In this document: positions 10,937-24,017 of the stretch, one piece after another
How positions within the stretch are numbered: position 1 is the first letter of the stretch
How the letters are laid out: each line of letters starts with the position of its first letter
Source: Cokeromyces recurvatus
Taxonomy: Eukaryota > Mucoromycota > Mucoromycetes > Mucorales > Mucoraceae
Direction: 5' to 3'
DNA length: 64,000 bases
Assembly (NCBI RefSeq): GCF_025118155.1
Contig: NW_026251441.1
Coordinates: 1-64,000, forward strand
Made by a program: the position numbers and the translations under genes
Notes under the pieces: model-generated
Told to the model about the DNA's origin: nothing
The model's database searches: none
Seen by the model: only the letters and a program-made list of their open reading frames with translations

Positions 10937-12226
10937 ATGAATCAAGCATCAAGAGGATCTCGTGTTGTTTTTGGTAAATAAAGATAAAATTGTGACTTTA
11001 TAAAATAAATTAAATAAAATTATTATAAATGATAGTTGGTAACATTCCATTTGAACTTTCTGAGGAACAGTTGATTGAAGTATTCAAAGAAGTTGGCCCG
11101 GTTGCTTCTTTTCGGTAAAATCAATAATGAAGATTAATGACTATATAAATTGTACTAAGACAAATATATACATAAATATAGTCTTTTATTTGATCGAGAC
11201 ACAGGAAGACCTAAAGGTTATGGCTTTTGTGAATTTCTAGGTAATTATCATTTGTTGATCATTTTATTTAAATGTAATTTCTATTAATCCATAATTTAAA
11301 CAACCAACTTATTATAGATGCAGAAACTGCAGCAAGTGCTGTCAGAAATTTAAATGATTATGAAATTGGAGGACGTCAATTAAGAGTTGATTATGCTGCA
11401 ATGGAAGACAACCAAGGAAGAGGGGGACATCAAAACAACAACAATAATAATTATAATAATCAAAGCAGACATCATCCGCCACAATCACAACCTATACCAG
11501 CACAGTCTATGCCACCACAACATATGCCAGCACAGCATATGCCAGCACAACATATGTCTATGCCTATACAGCCTTTACCTTCACAGCCTATAATGCCCAC
11601 TACAAACATGTCGTCCGTTGATGAAATTTCTAAAGTTTTAGCTTCTATGAATTCTCAAGATTTATTTACTTTAATGAGCCAGATGAAGGTATACAAGTTT
11701 TATAGATTTATATTAGAGTTAAAAAAAATAACCATGTGTTTATCTTCAGCAAATGTCTTTTGAACGACCAGAGTTTACGAGAGAATTTTTAACTTCTAAT
11801 CCTCAAGTTGCATATGCTTTATTTCAAGCAATGGTTATGATGAATATTGTAGATCCCAATATTATTACAGTAAAGTTTTTTTTTATAATACAACTTTAAC
11901 CATTATTCTCATGTAAATGTTTTTTTTATAGCGAATTATGACAGCTGCAGCTACAGCTACAGCTACACCTCCCGTAATGCAGACCCAACCTGTAAGACCA
12001 CCTATTGTGAATAATCCTGTTCCCAATCAGGGACCACCTACTCAACCAGAAGGTATATTATTAATAAAATACAGTTTAACTATGTTATACTTATACCTAT
12101 AGTATAGATGAAACAGAGCAGCAAAAAGCGTTATTAATGAAGGTATTACAATTAACAGATGAACAGATTAATGCACTCCCTCCTCAAACAAGAGATCAAA
12201 TCAGGCAGTTGGTAATTAAAACATGA
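10937..12226 (+). CDS. RNA15: Cleavage stimulation factor 64 kDa subunit (CstF-64/Rna15)
   Basis: RNA-binding subunit of the nuclear mRNA 3' end processing machinery that reads the G/U-rich downstream element. Seven exons (10937-10973, 11036-11114, 11182-11240, 11318-11688, 11750-11869, 11932-12052, 12108-12226) give 301 aa. An N-terminal RRM has RNP2 VFVGNIPF and RNP1 KGYGFCEF. It is followed by DYEIGGRQLRVDYAA, typical of CstF-64, then a Gln/Asn/Pro/Met-rich linker with PAQHM repeats, the hinge (DEISKVLASM...), and the C-terminal domain KVLQLTDEQINALPP...IRQLV that binds Pcf11. The short size fits fungal homologues. The ATG at 10937 is preceded by poly(A)/poly(T) tracts. Confidence 0.93.
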
Positions 12227-12349
12227 ATAAACGATATATATAAATAGGATCGCTAATAATATATATGTGTAAATATACTATAGAAAACACAATTAACAAT
12301 GCAGCAATCATAAAAAAAAAAGGAATTTATTTATAAAAATAAAAGTATT

Positions 12350-13132
12350 TTATCTTGAAGAATATTTAATGTGTTGACCCTTATTAGCTCTCTTTTCGAG
12401 TTTAGCTTGACGTTTTGATTTACCTTGTGTTTGACTTTCTTCAGTTGTTTGCTTATTAGACTTATTTAAATAAGTCATAACCAAAGGAATAATTTTATAG
12501 GCTGCATATCCAGGAATCTTATAAAACAAAAAAGTTTAGTTTGGTGTATTATAATTATTATTTTTTACTATTACTTACTACTAAATATGCAAACCAAAAT
12601 TTATTTGAGATAAAAGCTGTTGTCATGTGAACAAACCAGGTAACATAAATAATGTCAAACATATAGCTATTTAACTAATAGATTAATACATGAAAAAACA
12701 ACAACAACATACATGTATGTTTTTGTATACTTTACGCTGTAAGTCCTTCAGAATTAAGATCATCTCCACTTGAAATTAAGCTACCATCAGCTGCGTAACG
12801 AGGCGTTCCAGAAGAGGATAAAACGCGGTAAAACATAAATGTTAAACCAGCAGTAATAACGTAAAGAAGGCATTGACTTGCAGTAAAAGAATTCCAATGA
12901 TAGACGATACGCCATAAAAAGTAGATTGTCTAATTTGAATTCACGTAAGAATTTGCATGTAGAAATAAAGAACTAATTATTACATTAACAATTAAAAATC
13001 CTTTATAAAGATTTTCTAAAGTTTTTTTATTTGCTGCAGCTATTCTTTTTGATGAAGCGTTGGCCTAAAACAATAATACATCAGTCATTTAAAGAAGGCA
13101 ATTGCTTTTGGTCTTTATTTTTTATTTACCAT
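12350..13132 (-). CDS. SND2: SND2/TMEM208-family ER membrane protein
   Basis: TMEM208/Snd2 belongs to the SRP-independent route that targets membrane proteins to the ER. The minus-strand exons read: ATG alone (13132-13130), intron, ANASSKRIAAANKKTLENLY...(13064-12984), TIYFLWRIVYHWNSFTASQ plus a hydrophobic segment and SSSGTPRYAADGSLISSGDDLN, then a hydrophobic stretch ending WFAYLVIPGYAAYKIIPL, and a basic tail (SKRQAKLEKRANKG) to the stop at 12350. Three to four membrane segments and the basic C-terminus match the family. The first coding exon is just the start codon. Convergent with RNA15 (about 120 bp apart). Confidence 0.85.
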
Positions 13133-13298
13133 TTTTTTTTAAATTGTATAAAAAGAGTGCTACAGTAAATCTAAAAATAGGGTTTCCAAAATTTTTACTT
13201 GATCAAAAAAAAAAAAAAAGAAAAAAAAAAAAAAAAGGACTTGCTTTAATTCTTTCTTTTTTTTTTTTATTCCCCATTGTATACCTGACCAGATTGAG

Positions 13299-16200
13299 AT
13301 GTCATTGCTAAATAAAATCTCAGGTTTTGCTCAAAAAGCAAAGGAAAATGTAGTATCAAAGTCAGTTATATCAAAAGATAGAAGACTTGAACAATCACTT
13401 TCTGAAACGATTAAAGTAAACGAGATTTACTTTGAAAAGGTAATCATCATCATAATAATAATAAAAAAACCAGGAACGCCACTAAATTATGACTAGATGT
13501 CAACATATGGGCTACCTTCTGTCATTAATGTCATCGCCTTTGATTGTGTTTCTGGACTATTAGCTATTGGTATGTCTATTATTGTTAGGTTATAAATTTT
13601 ATTAACATTTATATCATCTGCATGTAGCCGGTGATTCAAACCATAATTATATCAAAATATTTGGCAAAGGAATATCGACACTAATAAAATTACCTACACC
13701 TACTGGCATTAAACATCTTCAATTCAAGTCAGGGTTTCCTATTCTTGTTGTTATAGATAAAGTTAATAGAATTATGACAATTGACTTGCGTACAAAATCT
13801 ATACGACACACTTTACAAGCAAAAGCAATTATTACATGTCAAACATATTGTACAGGTACAGACTGGTTATTTATTGGCTATTCAAATGGATGTGTCGATG
13901 TATTTGACATTATGCAAGGCATTATATCCCCATATCAAATTCCTGACCTTTTGCTTGAAATTCAAAATGAAGAAGAGCAACAGGATTCAAGCCATATCGT
14001 TGTTGATCTTCAAATGCATCCCTCTGATCTTAATACGCTATTAATTGGATATGAATCCCATATTTTTTTATGGAATATTCGTGAAAATATTATTCAACGT
14101 TCATTTACCTTGCGTAAACTAGAAAAATCAAGTCCATATAGGAATGCAAACTTAACTTGTTTTGCTTGGAGCCCAAATGGATCTAGATTTATTGCAGGTT
14201 ATGATGATGGATGTACTCATTTATGGGATATAAAAAATGAGAATAAACCTATTATTTCTCGCAAATTATCAAAGGCATTCTTTTCAGAATTATCGACATC
14301 AGAGGATCAGGTATCCTCAGAACCTATCTATCAAATTGCTTGGTACACTAACGAAACTGTACAAAAGTCTTACATTCTAATTGCTGGTGGAATACCTCCT
14401 GCTGTTATCCAAGGTTTGCATATTTTAGAATTTAACTTGGGTAATGAAACAAAGGAAGCTAGTAAACAGTCTATCATGCCACTTCCTGTTGATTTGTCAC
14501 ATTTCTTAATTCTAAGCTCAAATCCCTATTATTTGGGAATGCATAACCCTTTTGGTATAGCCATTATTGGGATTGATCACTGTCTAAGAACTTATAGTCT
14601 AGACTATGGCTTCCCTCTCCTCAAATTGCCACCTGCTCTTGAATTTATTAATCCTAAAATACTTAGTGCCTGTCATATTCCTCAATTACCAATAAATTCC
14701 TTTAAAAAGCTGACTTCTTGGACTCATAATGAAAAAATGACACGTTATTTACCTATTACTGGTGGTGTTACCGGTCCTGAGCATGTATACCACATTGAAT
14801 CTAACGATCTGTTAATTACCATTCATCAAGGTGAAATAGTCAAATTCTGGGATGCCTCTTATACCGCACTTCGTCCTCTTTCTTATCTAACAATTGCATG
14901 TCTTGAAGATATCGATGACAGAAATACAATTTTGTATTGTCTAGATATAAATAAAAAGAATGGAACATTATTAATAGGATTTAGTGATGGATCCATTCTA
15001 GTTTATGAATACCAGGAGAATCTCAAAAGTCAAACCCAAGTAGATTCCAGATTACAATCGAGAAATGAAGAGTTTATTAATAGCTGTGATGATACATTAA
15101 AAGAAATATCAGAGCTTTTAGAAGATATGGAAACTACTGAAGCTGATGTAGAAGAGCATCTTCATGAAGATAAAAGTAATACAAACACATTCGTTCATTC
15201 AAGTTCATTAAAAGAACAAACGAATTTGGATACAACAAACCCCTTTTTAAATTCACCTCCTACTCAACAGCATCAAACTGTTTCTTCAGAACACCAAACA
15301 CTCTCAGCAGATTCAATTCAGCCGCACTCTGGCTTACCTATCTTCAAAAAAATAAATAAACAGCATGACGAAAAAACAGGGTTCTTCGCTACCTTAAAAA
15401 TTACTTTATGTTCACCCATCAAAAGTGTAATTCATCTTGGTGAATTTATGTAAATATTAATGTTTAAGTAATTTTGTGTATCCTGGTATATATTATTATT
15501 ATTATTTGTGTGTGTGTGTGTGTGTGTGTGTTTTTTTTTAGTATTGCAGCTGCAACAGATGATGGTCAAATATATGTTATTGATATTGATAAACAGCTTA
15601 TATTATTTTCACATAATATTACACGTAAGTTATTTGTAAAAATTAAATTCAACGGTTTTAATTTTATTAAATAATATACACACTTGTTATATAGAATCAG
15701 ATTATCAAAATAACACTGTTAATTCTTCTTCGAATCTATCAAAAGCAGATACAGAAGCAAATTGTAATAGCATTTCAAAGGATAAACCTGCATCCATTAC
15801 AACGCTTAAATTTTTCAACACATATTCATCTACTAAAGGTGAGTCTTTAGGTTTTTAGCATCTATCTATTTTACTCATTATTTATGTATATATTTTTAGC
15901 AATCACTCTCACTACACAACTTTATGTTAGTTTGAGTAATGGCCATATATACCAATTTGATTTATCACAAATCAAGAAGAGACTTGTCGTCACTCCTGAA
16001 AATGTGAATGAATTCTTGGCTTTTAAACTTACTCCGGCCGTATCATTAGTAGATATGCATATTATTGATTTACAGCAAAAAAAATCAGTAGTTGCTTTTG
16101 ATGAAATAGTATCTGAAGAAGATAATTTAGTACCTATCAAGAAGACAGATACATCAACATCATCTATTGAATCCTCTGTGTCATCATCTGATGATCAAGT

Positions 16201-17328
16201 AACTAGTAGCAATAGTACAAACTATACTCTAACCAAACGAATAGCTGCTATTGGTAAAGCTGACTATCGACATCAAGAAAACCCTCATCTTATTATTTTT
16301 GTTTCTACTACTGGCATTAATGTATGCTTGTCTGGTTGTAATATTAAATTATTTTCTAAAGATTTCAATCAAAATACAGAAGTTAAAATACTCAAAGGTG
16401 AAATAGTGACATCAAATAGTACGTATAATACTTGTGTTTTTCTTTAAAGAAAAAAAAAATCTCGCTTGCTCACTATTTATTTTTTTATTTATTTATTATC
16501 AATATAGATAGTGTTTGCCTCTGTTTACTTTCAAGTAATGGTAAACTTAGTTTTTATTCACTTCCAACACTAGAAACAATGTTAGAAATGAATTTGCCTA
16601 GCAATTGCCAATTAAATAGGTTACAAGAAGCTTCTATTAGTTCAGATGGTCGTATTATCTTTTGGACTGGAGCATATGAATTGGAGCAATACTCATTTAT
16701 TCCTAAACCTGATCTGTAAGTTTATACTTGCCTCAAAAAAAAAAAAAGAGAGAGAGAGAGAGAGGGAGAGAAGAGTTTTTTTTTTTTTTTTTTGACAAAT
16801 GTTATATAGTAAGATTGGAGAGTCAGTATTTCTTTTCGATCCACAAAGAGCTATTCCACCACATCCATCGAATTTATTACAGAAACAACAACAACGTAAT
16901 AAAAAATCATGGCTGGATACAATAACGAATTCTTTTCAAAAGGAACCTTTAACATTAAACGAGTTAGATTTATTAAGTAAGTGAATACGATGATACATAT
17001 AAATTGCTAAGTCTCCGTCTTCTTTTTTTTTTCTTTTAATAAAGTGGGACGTGTTCCAGCAGAAGATCCTAATGAAATTAGAAGACAAAAGGTAGAAGCT
17101 TATAAAGCTACAATAGAACAACAGCAACAAAATGGATCATCTATTGGAAGCAACAAAGGCTTGGGCAGTGTCTTTTCTCAACTTGGAGAAAAGATGAATG
17201 AGCGTGGAGAAAAGTTAGATCAATTAGACAAAAAATTTCAAGACATGAATACTGCTTCAGGTGACTTTTTGAAAGCTATAAAAGATTATAATGAACGTCA
17301 GGCTCGTAAGAAATGGTGGGAATTTTAA
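13299..17328 (+). CDS. Tomosyn/Sro7 (Lgl family) with C-terminal R-SNARE
   Basis: Lgl/tomosyn proteins regulate polarised exocytosis by binding Q-SNAREs (Sec9/Sso type) and Sec4-like Rabs. Nine exons (13299-13439, 13497-13569, 13628-15449, 15542-15624, 15695-15838, 15900-16418, 16508-16715, 16810-16976, 17045-17328) encode 1146 aa. The N-terminal two thirds form WD-like repeats (AWSPNGSRFIAGYDDGCTHLW, TIHQGEIVKFWDAS), including the conserved TGGVTGPEHVYHIE region. Acidic and serine-rich loops follow. The last ~60 residues form an R-SNARE heptad segment (NERGEKLDQLDKKFQDM) with a central Arg and a terminal KKWWEF. The SNARE motif makes it tomosyn-like rather than a plain Lgl. Start chosen at MSLLNKISGFAQKAK. 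Confidence 0.9.
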
Positions 17329-18315
17329 TATATACCATTCAATTTATTTAAGAAATAAATTTATATCATTTAGAAATATTTCAAATTTAATGAATTTCAT
17401 TTACACACTTATAATCATCAAACTGGGTTTAATTTACATGCAAACTTAAACTTAGTATCAGTTTGATAATCACTAGTTGTACACGTATTTCCAGATCAAT
17501 TATAAATAATAACTATAGGAAATAATGTGTAAGTGGACCGAGCTAAGTATGATAAGATTAGACGAAATGTATCAGGAATATAGCTTAGATTTACATTCTC
17601 TCATTTTAACTAGCAACACATATTTATTACATCTACTTCTCTACCTTCACAAGCTTAGTAGTAACTACCATTTGGTATCAATAGTCATAAAATTACATGT
17701 GGTAACAACTTGGGTCTCAATCAAGTATACTGGATAATAAATAATAAAAGGTCTCCAGCTTGCTTAATTTCATGACCATTTCCTCTTGCTTCTCTTTGAT
17801 GCAGATGTTAATTTATTCCTCTTTTTTTTTTTATCAACGTTATCTGATTCAATTTTTTAGTAGTTTATGTCTTACTTTAAACATAGTCGTTATATAAGCT
17901 GATATTTCTGTTGTCTTCCATGTGACTAGTCTTGCATTTTCTTATAGCAACCACTCCCATGAACTATGTAATTCAATGTCTTGACATATATCAATATCCA
18001 CAAGTTTTAACTGGTATTATACATGTCTCTTTATTCTTGAAATGATAGCCCAATTTTTATCTCATCGTTCCCTTTTGTCTTTAATGTTGGTCAACTATGT
18101 GGAATTCTATATAAATCGATGCCTCCTATATCACTTGATATGTAAACTAACTTTTTCCACTTTAACATAATAAAAACTTATTATTTTTTGACTTTTTATT
18201 TCTTTAACTATTTTAGCATTTCCTATTTATAATGATTTAACTTTCATAGGAAGCGCATATGCATCTCATACCCCTTTAAAATATTTCAGTTAATTTTTAA
18301 CAGCAACAACAATAA

Positions 18316-18357
<42 letters not shown>

Positions 18358-18392
18358 GACCTCAAAGTTTGCGGAGATATTAATGGCCGAAG

Positions 18393-18424
<32 letters not shown>

Positions 18425-18508
18425 GGATACGTTGCAGTGGAGTTTAATATGGAGCATTATGAAGAAACTAAACCAAATTTTCAAAGAAAACGTATTTACC
18501 TTTAAACA
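17329..18508. other. Intergenic region with two long A tracts
   Basis: No gene seen. Near the 3' end are A tracts at 18317-18356 and 18393-18420, directly upstream of the eIF3a start. Confidence 0.6.
18317..18420. repeat. Two poly(A) tracts (40 and 28 bp) upstream of eIF3a
   Basis: A 40-base and a 28-base A run are separated by 36 bp. They lie 90-190 bp before the start codon of eIF3a, where poly(dA:dT) commonly excludes nucleosomes in fungal promoters. Exact lengths may be assembly-dependent. Confidence 0.75.
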
Positions 18509-21500
18509 ATGGCACCTTTTTACGCCGTAAAATCGGACAATGTCCTTAAAAGAGTTGAAGGTATACTAAAAATTAGATAGATGGATGGATGGATGGATAA
18601 TTTAACTATTTTATAGAACTCCAAGCAGTTGGTGAAGATGAGGCTGCATTGCAAGCTCTTCATGAAGTTGTCCTCTCAAAACGTTCACGTAGCAATCCCA
18701 TCACAGTTATGGAACCCATTATGCTCAAATATGTTGAACTTTGTGTAGAACTTAAAAAAGGAAAGATGGTGAAGGAAGGTCTTCATCAATATCGTAACAT
18801 TGCTCAAAACACTAGTGTCAACTCCATCGAAGTAAATTTAAATTTTAATTAAATTTTTTAATGACGCACATGCTGATTTATTTAAATTCGTTAGACCATT
18901 ATCAACAAAATGCTTTTACTAGCTGAAGAAAAAGTCGCTGAAGCTCGCGCTAAAGCTGATAAAATTGCTGTAGATGTTGACGATTTAGAAGCTTCAGAAA
19001 CACCTGAATCCATCATGCTTAGCACTGTTTCTGGTGATCAAACCAAGGACAGAACTGATCGAGCTGTCGTTACACCCTGGCTTAAATTTTTGTGGGAAGC
19101 TTATCGTACAGTTTTAGATATCATGCGAAATAATTCTCGTCTTGAATCACTCTATCACGCAGTTACTCTCAAGGCTTTCCAATTCTGTTTAACATATGAT
19201 CGTAAGACTGAGTTCCGTCGACTTTGTGAAATTTTGCGTAATCATTTTGTCAACGTGGCTAAATATTCTCATCAACCTCATGCTGTTAATTTGAATGATC
19301 CTGAAACACTTCAACAATATTTGGAATCACGTTTTGCTCAATTAAATGCTGCCGCTGAACTCGAATTATGGCAAGAAGCCTTTAAATCAGTTGAGGATAT
19401 TCATACCTTATTAACAACTTCTAAGAGACCTCCTAAGCCTATTATGATGGCTAATTATTATGAAAAACTTACCAAAATTTTTATGGTCTCTGAGGATTAC
19501 CTCTTCCATTCTGCTGCCTGGAATAGATATTCAACTATTGAACGTGCAATTAATAAAAACTTGACTGATGATGAACAATCACGTATGGCTTCTATTGTCT
19601 TGTTATCTGCTCTTGCTATTCCTATCATCACCACCACAAAGACACGTCCTGGTTATGTAGAAGCTGATGAATACCGTGTTCAAAAACTTAACCGTCTTTC
19701 TATGCTCATGGGTCTTACTGCTCACCCTACCCGTACTGGCCTCTTAAAAGAAGCTCTTAACAAGAATATTCTCTCTCGTGTTCGTCCTGAAATTCGTGAT
19801 CTCTACAATATTCTTGAAGTTCAGTTCCATCCTTTATCTATTTGCAGAAAGATCAATCCAATTATGACTAAAATTTCTGAAGATCCTGATTTGGCCAAAT
19901 ACGTTCGTCCTCTTCACCAAGTTATTTTGACTCGTCTCTTACAACAACTTTCTCAAGTCTATACAACTGTCAAGTTGGACTTTGTCTTGAATTTGGCTTC
20001 TTTCCCTACTCCTTTCAATTATGATGCTGCTACAATTGAAAAATTCATTATGAATGGCTGCAAGCGAGGCGAACTTAATATTCGTATTGATCATGCATCC
20101 AAGAGTTTGACATTTGAAACTGACTTATTTGCTCCTCCCAAGGACACTGTTATGGAAGGTATTCAATTACAATCATCACCTGCTGACCTTATGCGCACTC
20201 AACTTTCTCGACTTGGTGTCAGTTTGAATGCTGTTGTTCAAATGATTGATCCTACAGTTAAGGAAATGGCTGCCAAGGCCAAGCAAGATGCTATCCAACG
20301 TGCTTTGAAGGGTGCTGAAGAAGAACATAAACAAGCACTTGAGCGTAAGGTGATCATTGAACGTCGTAAGGAAGTTATTGAAACTGAATTGGCCCGTAAA
20401 GAAAAATTGGCCGCTCAAGAAAGAGCTCTTGCAGCTGCTAAGAAGGCCGAAGCAGAAAAGAAACGTATGGAAGAGGAGAAGAAGCGACGTGAAGAAGAAC
20501 GTCTTAGACGAATTCAAGAAGAAATTCAACGTGATCAAGCCAAACGTATTGCAGAAGAAATCTCAACAAAGACTGGATTGCAGTTGAAGCCAGAGGAAAT
20601 TGAACAGTCTGATGTGAAGACCTTATTAGATCTCAAGGTATCTCGTCTCCAAAGCGAGCAAAAAGAACTTAGTGATCGTCTTAAGCAAATTAGTAAACGT
20701 CTTGATCATACTGAACGTGCTTACAGAAAAGAAGAAATTCCTCTTTTGGAAAAAGATTATCAACAACAACAAAAGGCTGATAAGGCATTCTATGAAGTTT
20801 CAAAGAAGACTGAATTGGCAGCTGCTAAGGCTAAACATGAAGAAAACATGAAACTCAAGTCTCGTTTCTCACGTATCATTGTTGATTACAGAACATTCAA
20901 GAGCCGAATTGAAGCCGAGTTACAAAAGATCAATGAAGCCAAACAAAAGGCTGCAAATGAAATGATTGAAAAAGAAAAGCAAGAAAGAATTGCTTTGTGG
21001 CGTGAGAAGAAGGCTGAATTGGATAGAAAACGTCAAGAAGAAGAAGCAGAAAGAGCTCGCAGAGAACAAGAAGAGCGTGAACGTGCTGAGGCTGCTGAAC
21101 GTGAACGTGCTGAACGAGAAGCTAAATTAGCTAAAAAGAAGGAAGAAGAAGCTGAAAATCAAAGAAAATTGGATGAAATTGCTAGAAAGCAAGCCGAGCG
21201 TGAAGCTGAAATTGAACGTAAACTAGCAGCTGAGAGAGCTGCACTTTTGGCAGCAACAACAACAGCAGCACCAAAGACAGGTGCCTATAAGCCACCTGCT
21301 GCTCGTACTCGTGGAGCTGGACTTGAGCGTTCTGAAACAGGTTCTTGGCGAAATGCTGGTCGTGCTTCTGCTTCTGAATCAAATGATAGTGAATGGAGAC
21401 GTGTTGGTGGTAGTCGTCGTGCTGAAGTTGAGAAATCCGAAAATGATGGCTGGCGAAGTGCTTCTCGTCGTCATGAAAATGAAAGACCTAGCGAAAGACC

Positions 21501-21675
21501 CAATGAAAGACCTAGTGAAAGACCTAGTGAAAGATCTAGCGATGGTTTATGGCGACGTGGTGGAGGTAATGCTGGTGGTTTTGGTCGTCGTATTGAAAAA
21601 GAACGTTCTGATGAAAATTCCTGGAGACGCGGTGGTAGCAGTCGTCGTACGGATGAAAGTTCCTGGCGTCGTTAA
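18509..21675 (+). CDS. TIF32: Translation initiation factor eIF3 subunit a (Tif32)
   Basis: Core scaffold of eIF3, which recruits the 43S preinitiation complex to mRNA. Exons 18509-18560, 18617-18831 and 18895-21675 give 1015 aa. The N-terminus MAPFYAVKSDNVLKRVEELQAVG, the TPR/spectrin-like helices and the PCI domain (about residues 330-500, ending near EMAAKAKQDAIQR) match eIF3a. A long charged coiled coil follows (KRMEEEKKRREEERLRR...). The C-terminal tail has repeats of RPSE/RPNE (about 21483-21540) and SWRR(G/N) motifs, similar to the repeat-rich tails of animal eIF3a. Codon use is the most biased in the window (many CGT, GCT, CTT), as expected for high expression. Confidence 0.96.
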
Positions 21676-22441
21676 AAATCATAAATAAAATATATTAGTT
21701 TCCTCTTTGTTTTGATGTATTACTTTTAAATAAACCGTATTTCCCGTATTCATATACGAAATATACAAATTTTGCTTTTTGAAATAAATGTAAGGAATCA
21801 TACTTGTTGAATTATAATAAAGCTTTTTTTTTTTATGATTATGTATCTTTATCTTCTTTATTATTAAGCTTAGTATCAATCCTAATGGCATACCATGATT
21901 CAATTAACTATTATCTCTATATTTCTCCTACACATTATTATAACTCATGAATAGAAAGTTTGTGACAATAGCTTCGCTAGCTAAAGATAAGATATGATGA
22001 CAAGTTTATCAATATTGCACAAAGCAAATTATGTTATAGGCCACTTGATGAACATGACACATCAAAATATATTTAGATGTTTTCTAGCTATTCTGCTATA
22101 ATAAAGCTATATTATGTATAATAATCTTTAAGTACACTATAGTTTCTAACTAACCCCCCCCCGTTTTTACCCCATATCCTCTAAAGAAAAAGGAAATTAT
22201 TTAAGTCTTATATAAATAATATTCTAGCAATATTGGAGAGATATTCGCTATAACATCATATATCATAATATACTATGAAACAAACGAATATGCCACAACT
22301 ATGATAATCTTCGCTATAACTAAAGCTGCGCTAATTTTTTTAATTTTTTATTTTTTATTTTTTATTTTTTTTTTTTTTAATTTTTTTATTTTTTTTTAAT
22401 TTTTTTTTTTTTTTTTCTCTTTCTCTTCTAATAACTTTCTA
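21676..22441. other. Intergenic region, T-rich promoter before Snu23
   Basis: No gene seen. A C8 run lies at about 22155-22162 and an almost pure T-rich stretch at 22335-22427 sits just before the Snu23 start. Confidence 0.6.
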
Positions 22442-23288
22442 ATGAGTGCTTACGGATCAGGAAAAGCAGTAAGTTCTATACTATATACATATATAGATAT
22501 AGATATATATCATTCTCAAATTAAACCAAAAATATTAAATATATATATACATATAGAAAGATACTGATTTCAGACGTACTTGGGATAGAGATGTGTATGC
22601 AGCTAAAGCAAAAGAGCGTGAAGCTCGAGATCGTATGGCGGAAATCAATGAAGAGCGAAAAAAGCAAGGCTTACCCCCTCTAAAACCCAAAAAGGACCCA
22701 AAAGATGAAGAAAAAAAGAAAGCACTAACACATCGTGAAGGAAAAGTTGATCTGGAAGCCAATGTAGGTAAAATCCAAGTTGTTCAGTCCATCGATTCAA
22801 GAAAACAACCTGGCTTTTATTGTAAAGCTTGCGATGTTACTATTAAAGATAGCGTAACGTATCTTGATCATTTAAATGGCAGAAAACGTAGGTTAGTTTT
22901 AAACTATATAAATTAATTGATATTGAACACTATTATTTTGTTATAGATCTCAGTAATGTCGGTGTTTCCACTAAGGTTGAAAAAGCAGACTTGAATGCAG
23001 TCAAAGAACGATTGGCAATGTTAAAAAGAAAAAGAGAAAATCCTGAAAAGGAAGAATACAGTATGTATTTTTGAAATTAGTTTTGCATTAGACTAATTAT
23101 ATAATTATAGATCTTGATGAAAGATTAGCGGCATTAAAACAACAGGAAGAAGAAGAAAGACGAAAAAGAAAAGAAAAAAGAGACAAAAGAAAGAAAGTAA
23201 GAAGAATAAGTCAGAGAACGAAGATAACAACGAGGATGAAATGGCAAAGTTGATGGGATTTTCCGGTTTTGGTTCGTCAAAAGCTTGA
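22442..23288 (+). CDS. SNU23: U4/U6.U5 tri-snRNP protein Snu23/ZMAT2, with an apparent frameshift near the 3' end
   Basis: Snu23 (ZMAT2) is a tri-snRNP/B complex splicing protein with one matrin-type C2H2 zinc finger. Exons: 22442-22468, 22557-22891, 22954-23060 and 23111 onward. Visible: DTDFRRTWDRDVYAAKAKEREAR, LTHREGKVDLEANVG, the finger YCKACDVTIKDSVTYLDHLNG, and the coiled-coil DERLAALKQQEEEERRKRKEK. In the assembled frame translation leaves the family near 23200 and stops at 23253. One frame over, DEMAKLMGFSGFGSSKA, the family's conserved C-terminus, ends at 23288. One missing A in an A-rich run (about 23186-23200) would explain it. Confidence 0.88.
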
Positions 23289-24017
23289 AATGTGTGCATA
23301 AAAGTGCTGATTATACATATTAAAAACAAAAGAAGAAGACTATTGATATTTATAAGAAATATCTTGTAGATAATTTTGAAATAAACAAAACTAATGTGTT
23401 CATTCTTAGTAAAATATAGTAGAGCTAACTTTAAGGACTAGAAATTATATTTGTAAAGAAGAGATAAAATAGTGTGTCATATTTATACACTTTAATGTTA
23501 TAATAGAATGTGCCAAATTCAAAGTTTTGTGTAGTCATATTAGACACGATGTAATAAAAGCACATAACGAATGTATAGAAATAATACAGATAACTGTAAC
23601 TAGTATTATAGCAAATCAAGCAACCATTTATATGATTAAATTGTATATATTTGTATTACGTAATAAACCTGCTGTTCATAGATAAAATAGTTGTAATAAG
23701 CTTAATAACATTTCATTGACTATAATAGTACACGTAATAGTTTAGTATGAAAGCAATAAAATTCAATAATAATTCAGAGACAACGACAAGAAGGCTCTGA
23801 ATAATGCTTACTTTTCTTCCTTCTATTTACTGATCCGACCCGGGCAAATTTGATATATTAGATAATATCTTATGCTTATTGGGCCTTCAAATTTATTTAC
23901 AAATAAAAGTACTTAATAAATGTGTCTCAGATGAAAATACTTAGCACGAAAAGGCGATTTATTGGCTGTTTGCGTATTTAGTTTCTCCTTTTTTTTTTTT
24001 CTTAACTTGAACAAGAA
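23289..24017. other. Intergenic region with an inverted copy of a GC-rich motif
   Basis: No gene seen. At about 23830-23858 it holds CTGATCCGACCCGGGCAAATTT, the reverse complement (one mismatch) of a motif between the Tc1-like elements. Confidence 0.6.

Noticed and set aside
13781..14044. Second forward frame inside the tomosyn exon
   Set aside because: Out of frame with the conserved WD repeats; composition is random.
17525..17737. 70-codon frame between tomosyn and eIF3a
   Set aside because: Leu/Tyr/Ser-rich AT-driven frame without splice context or conserved motif.
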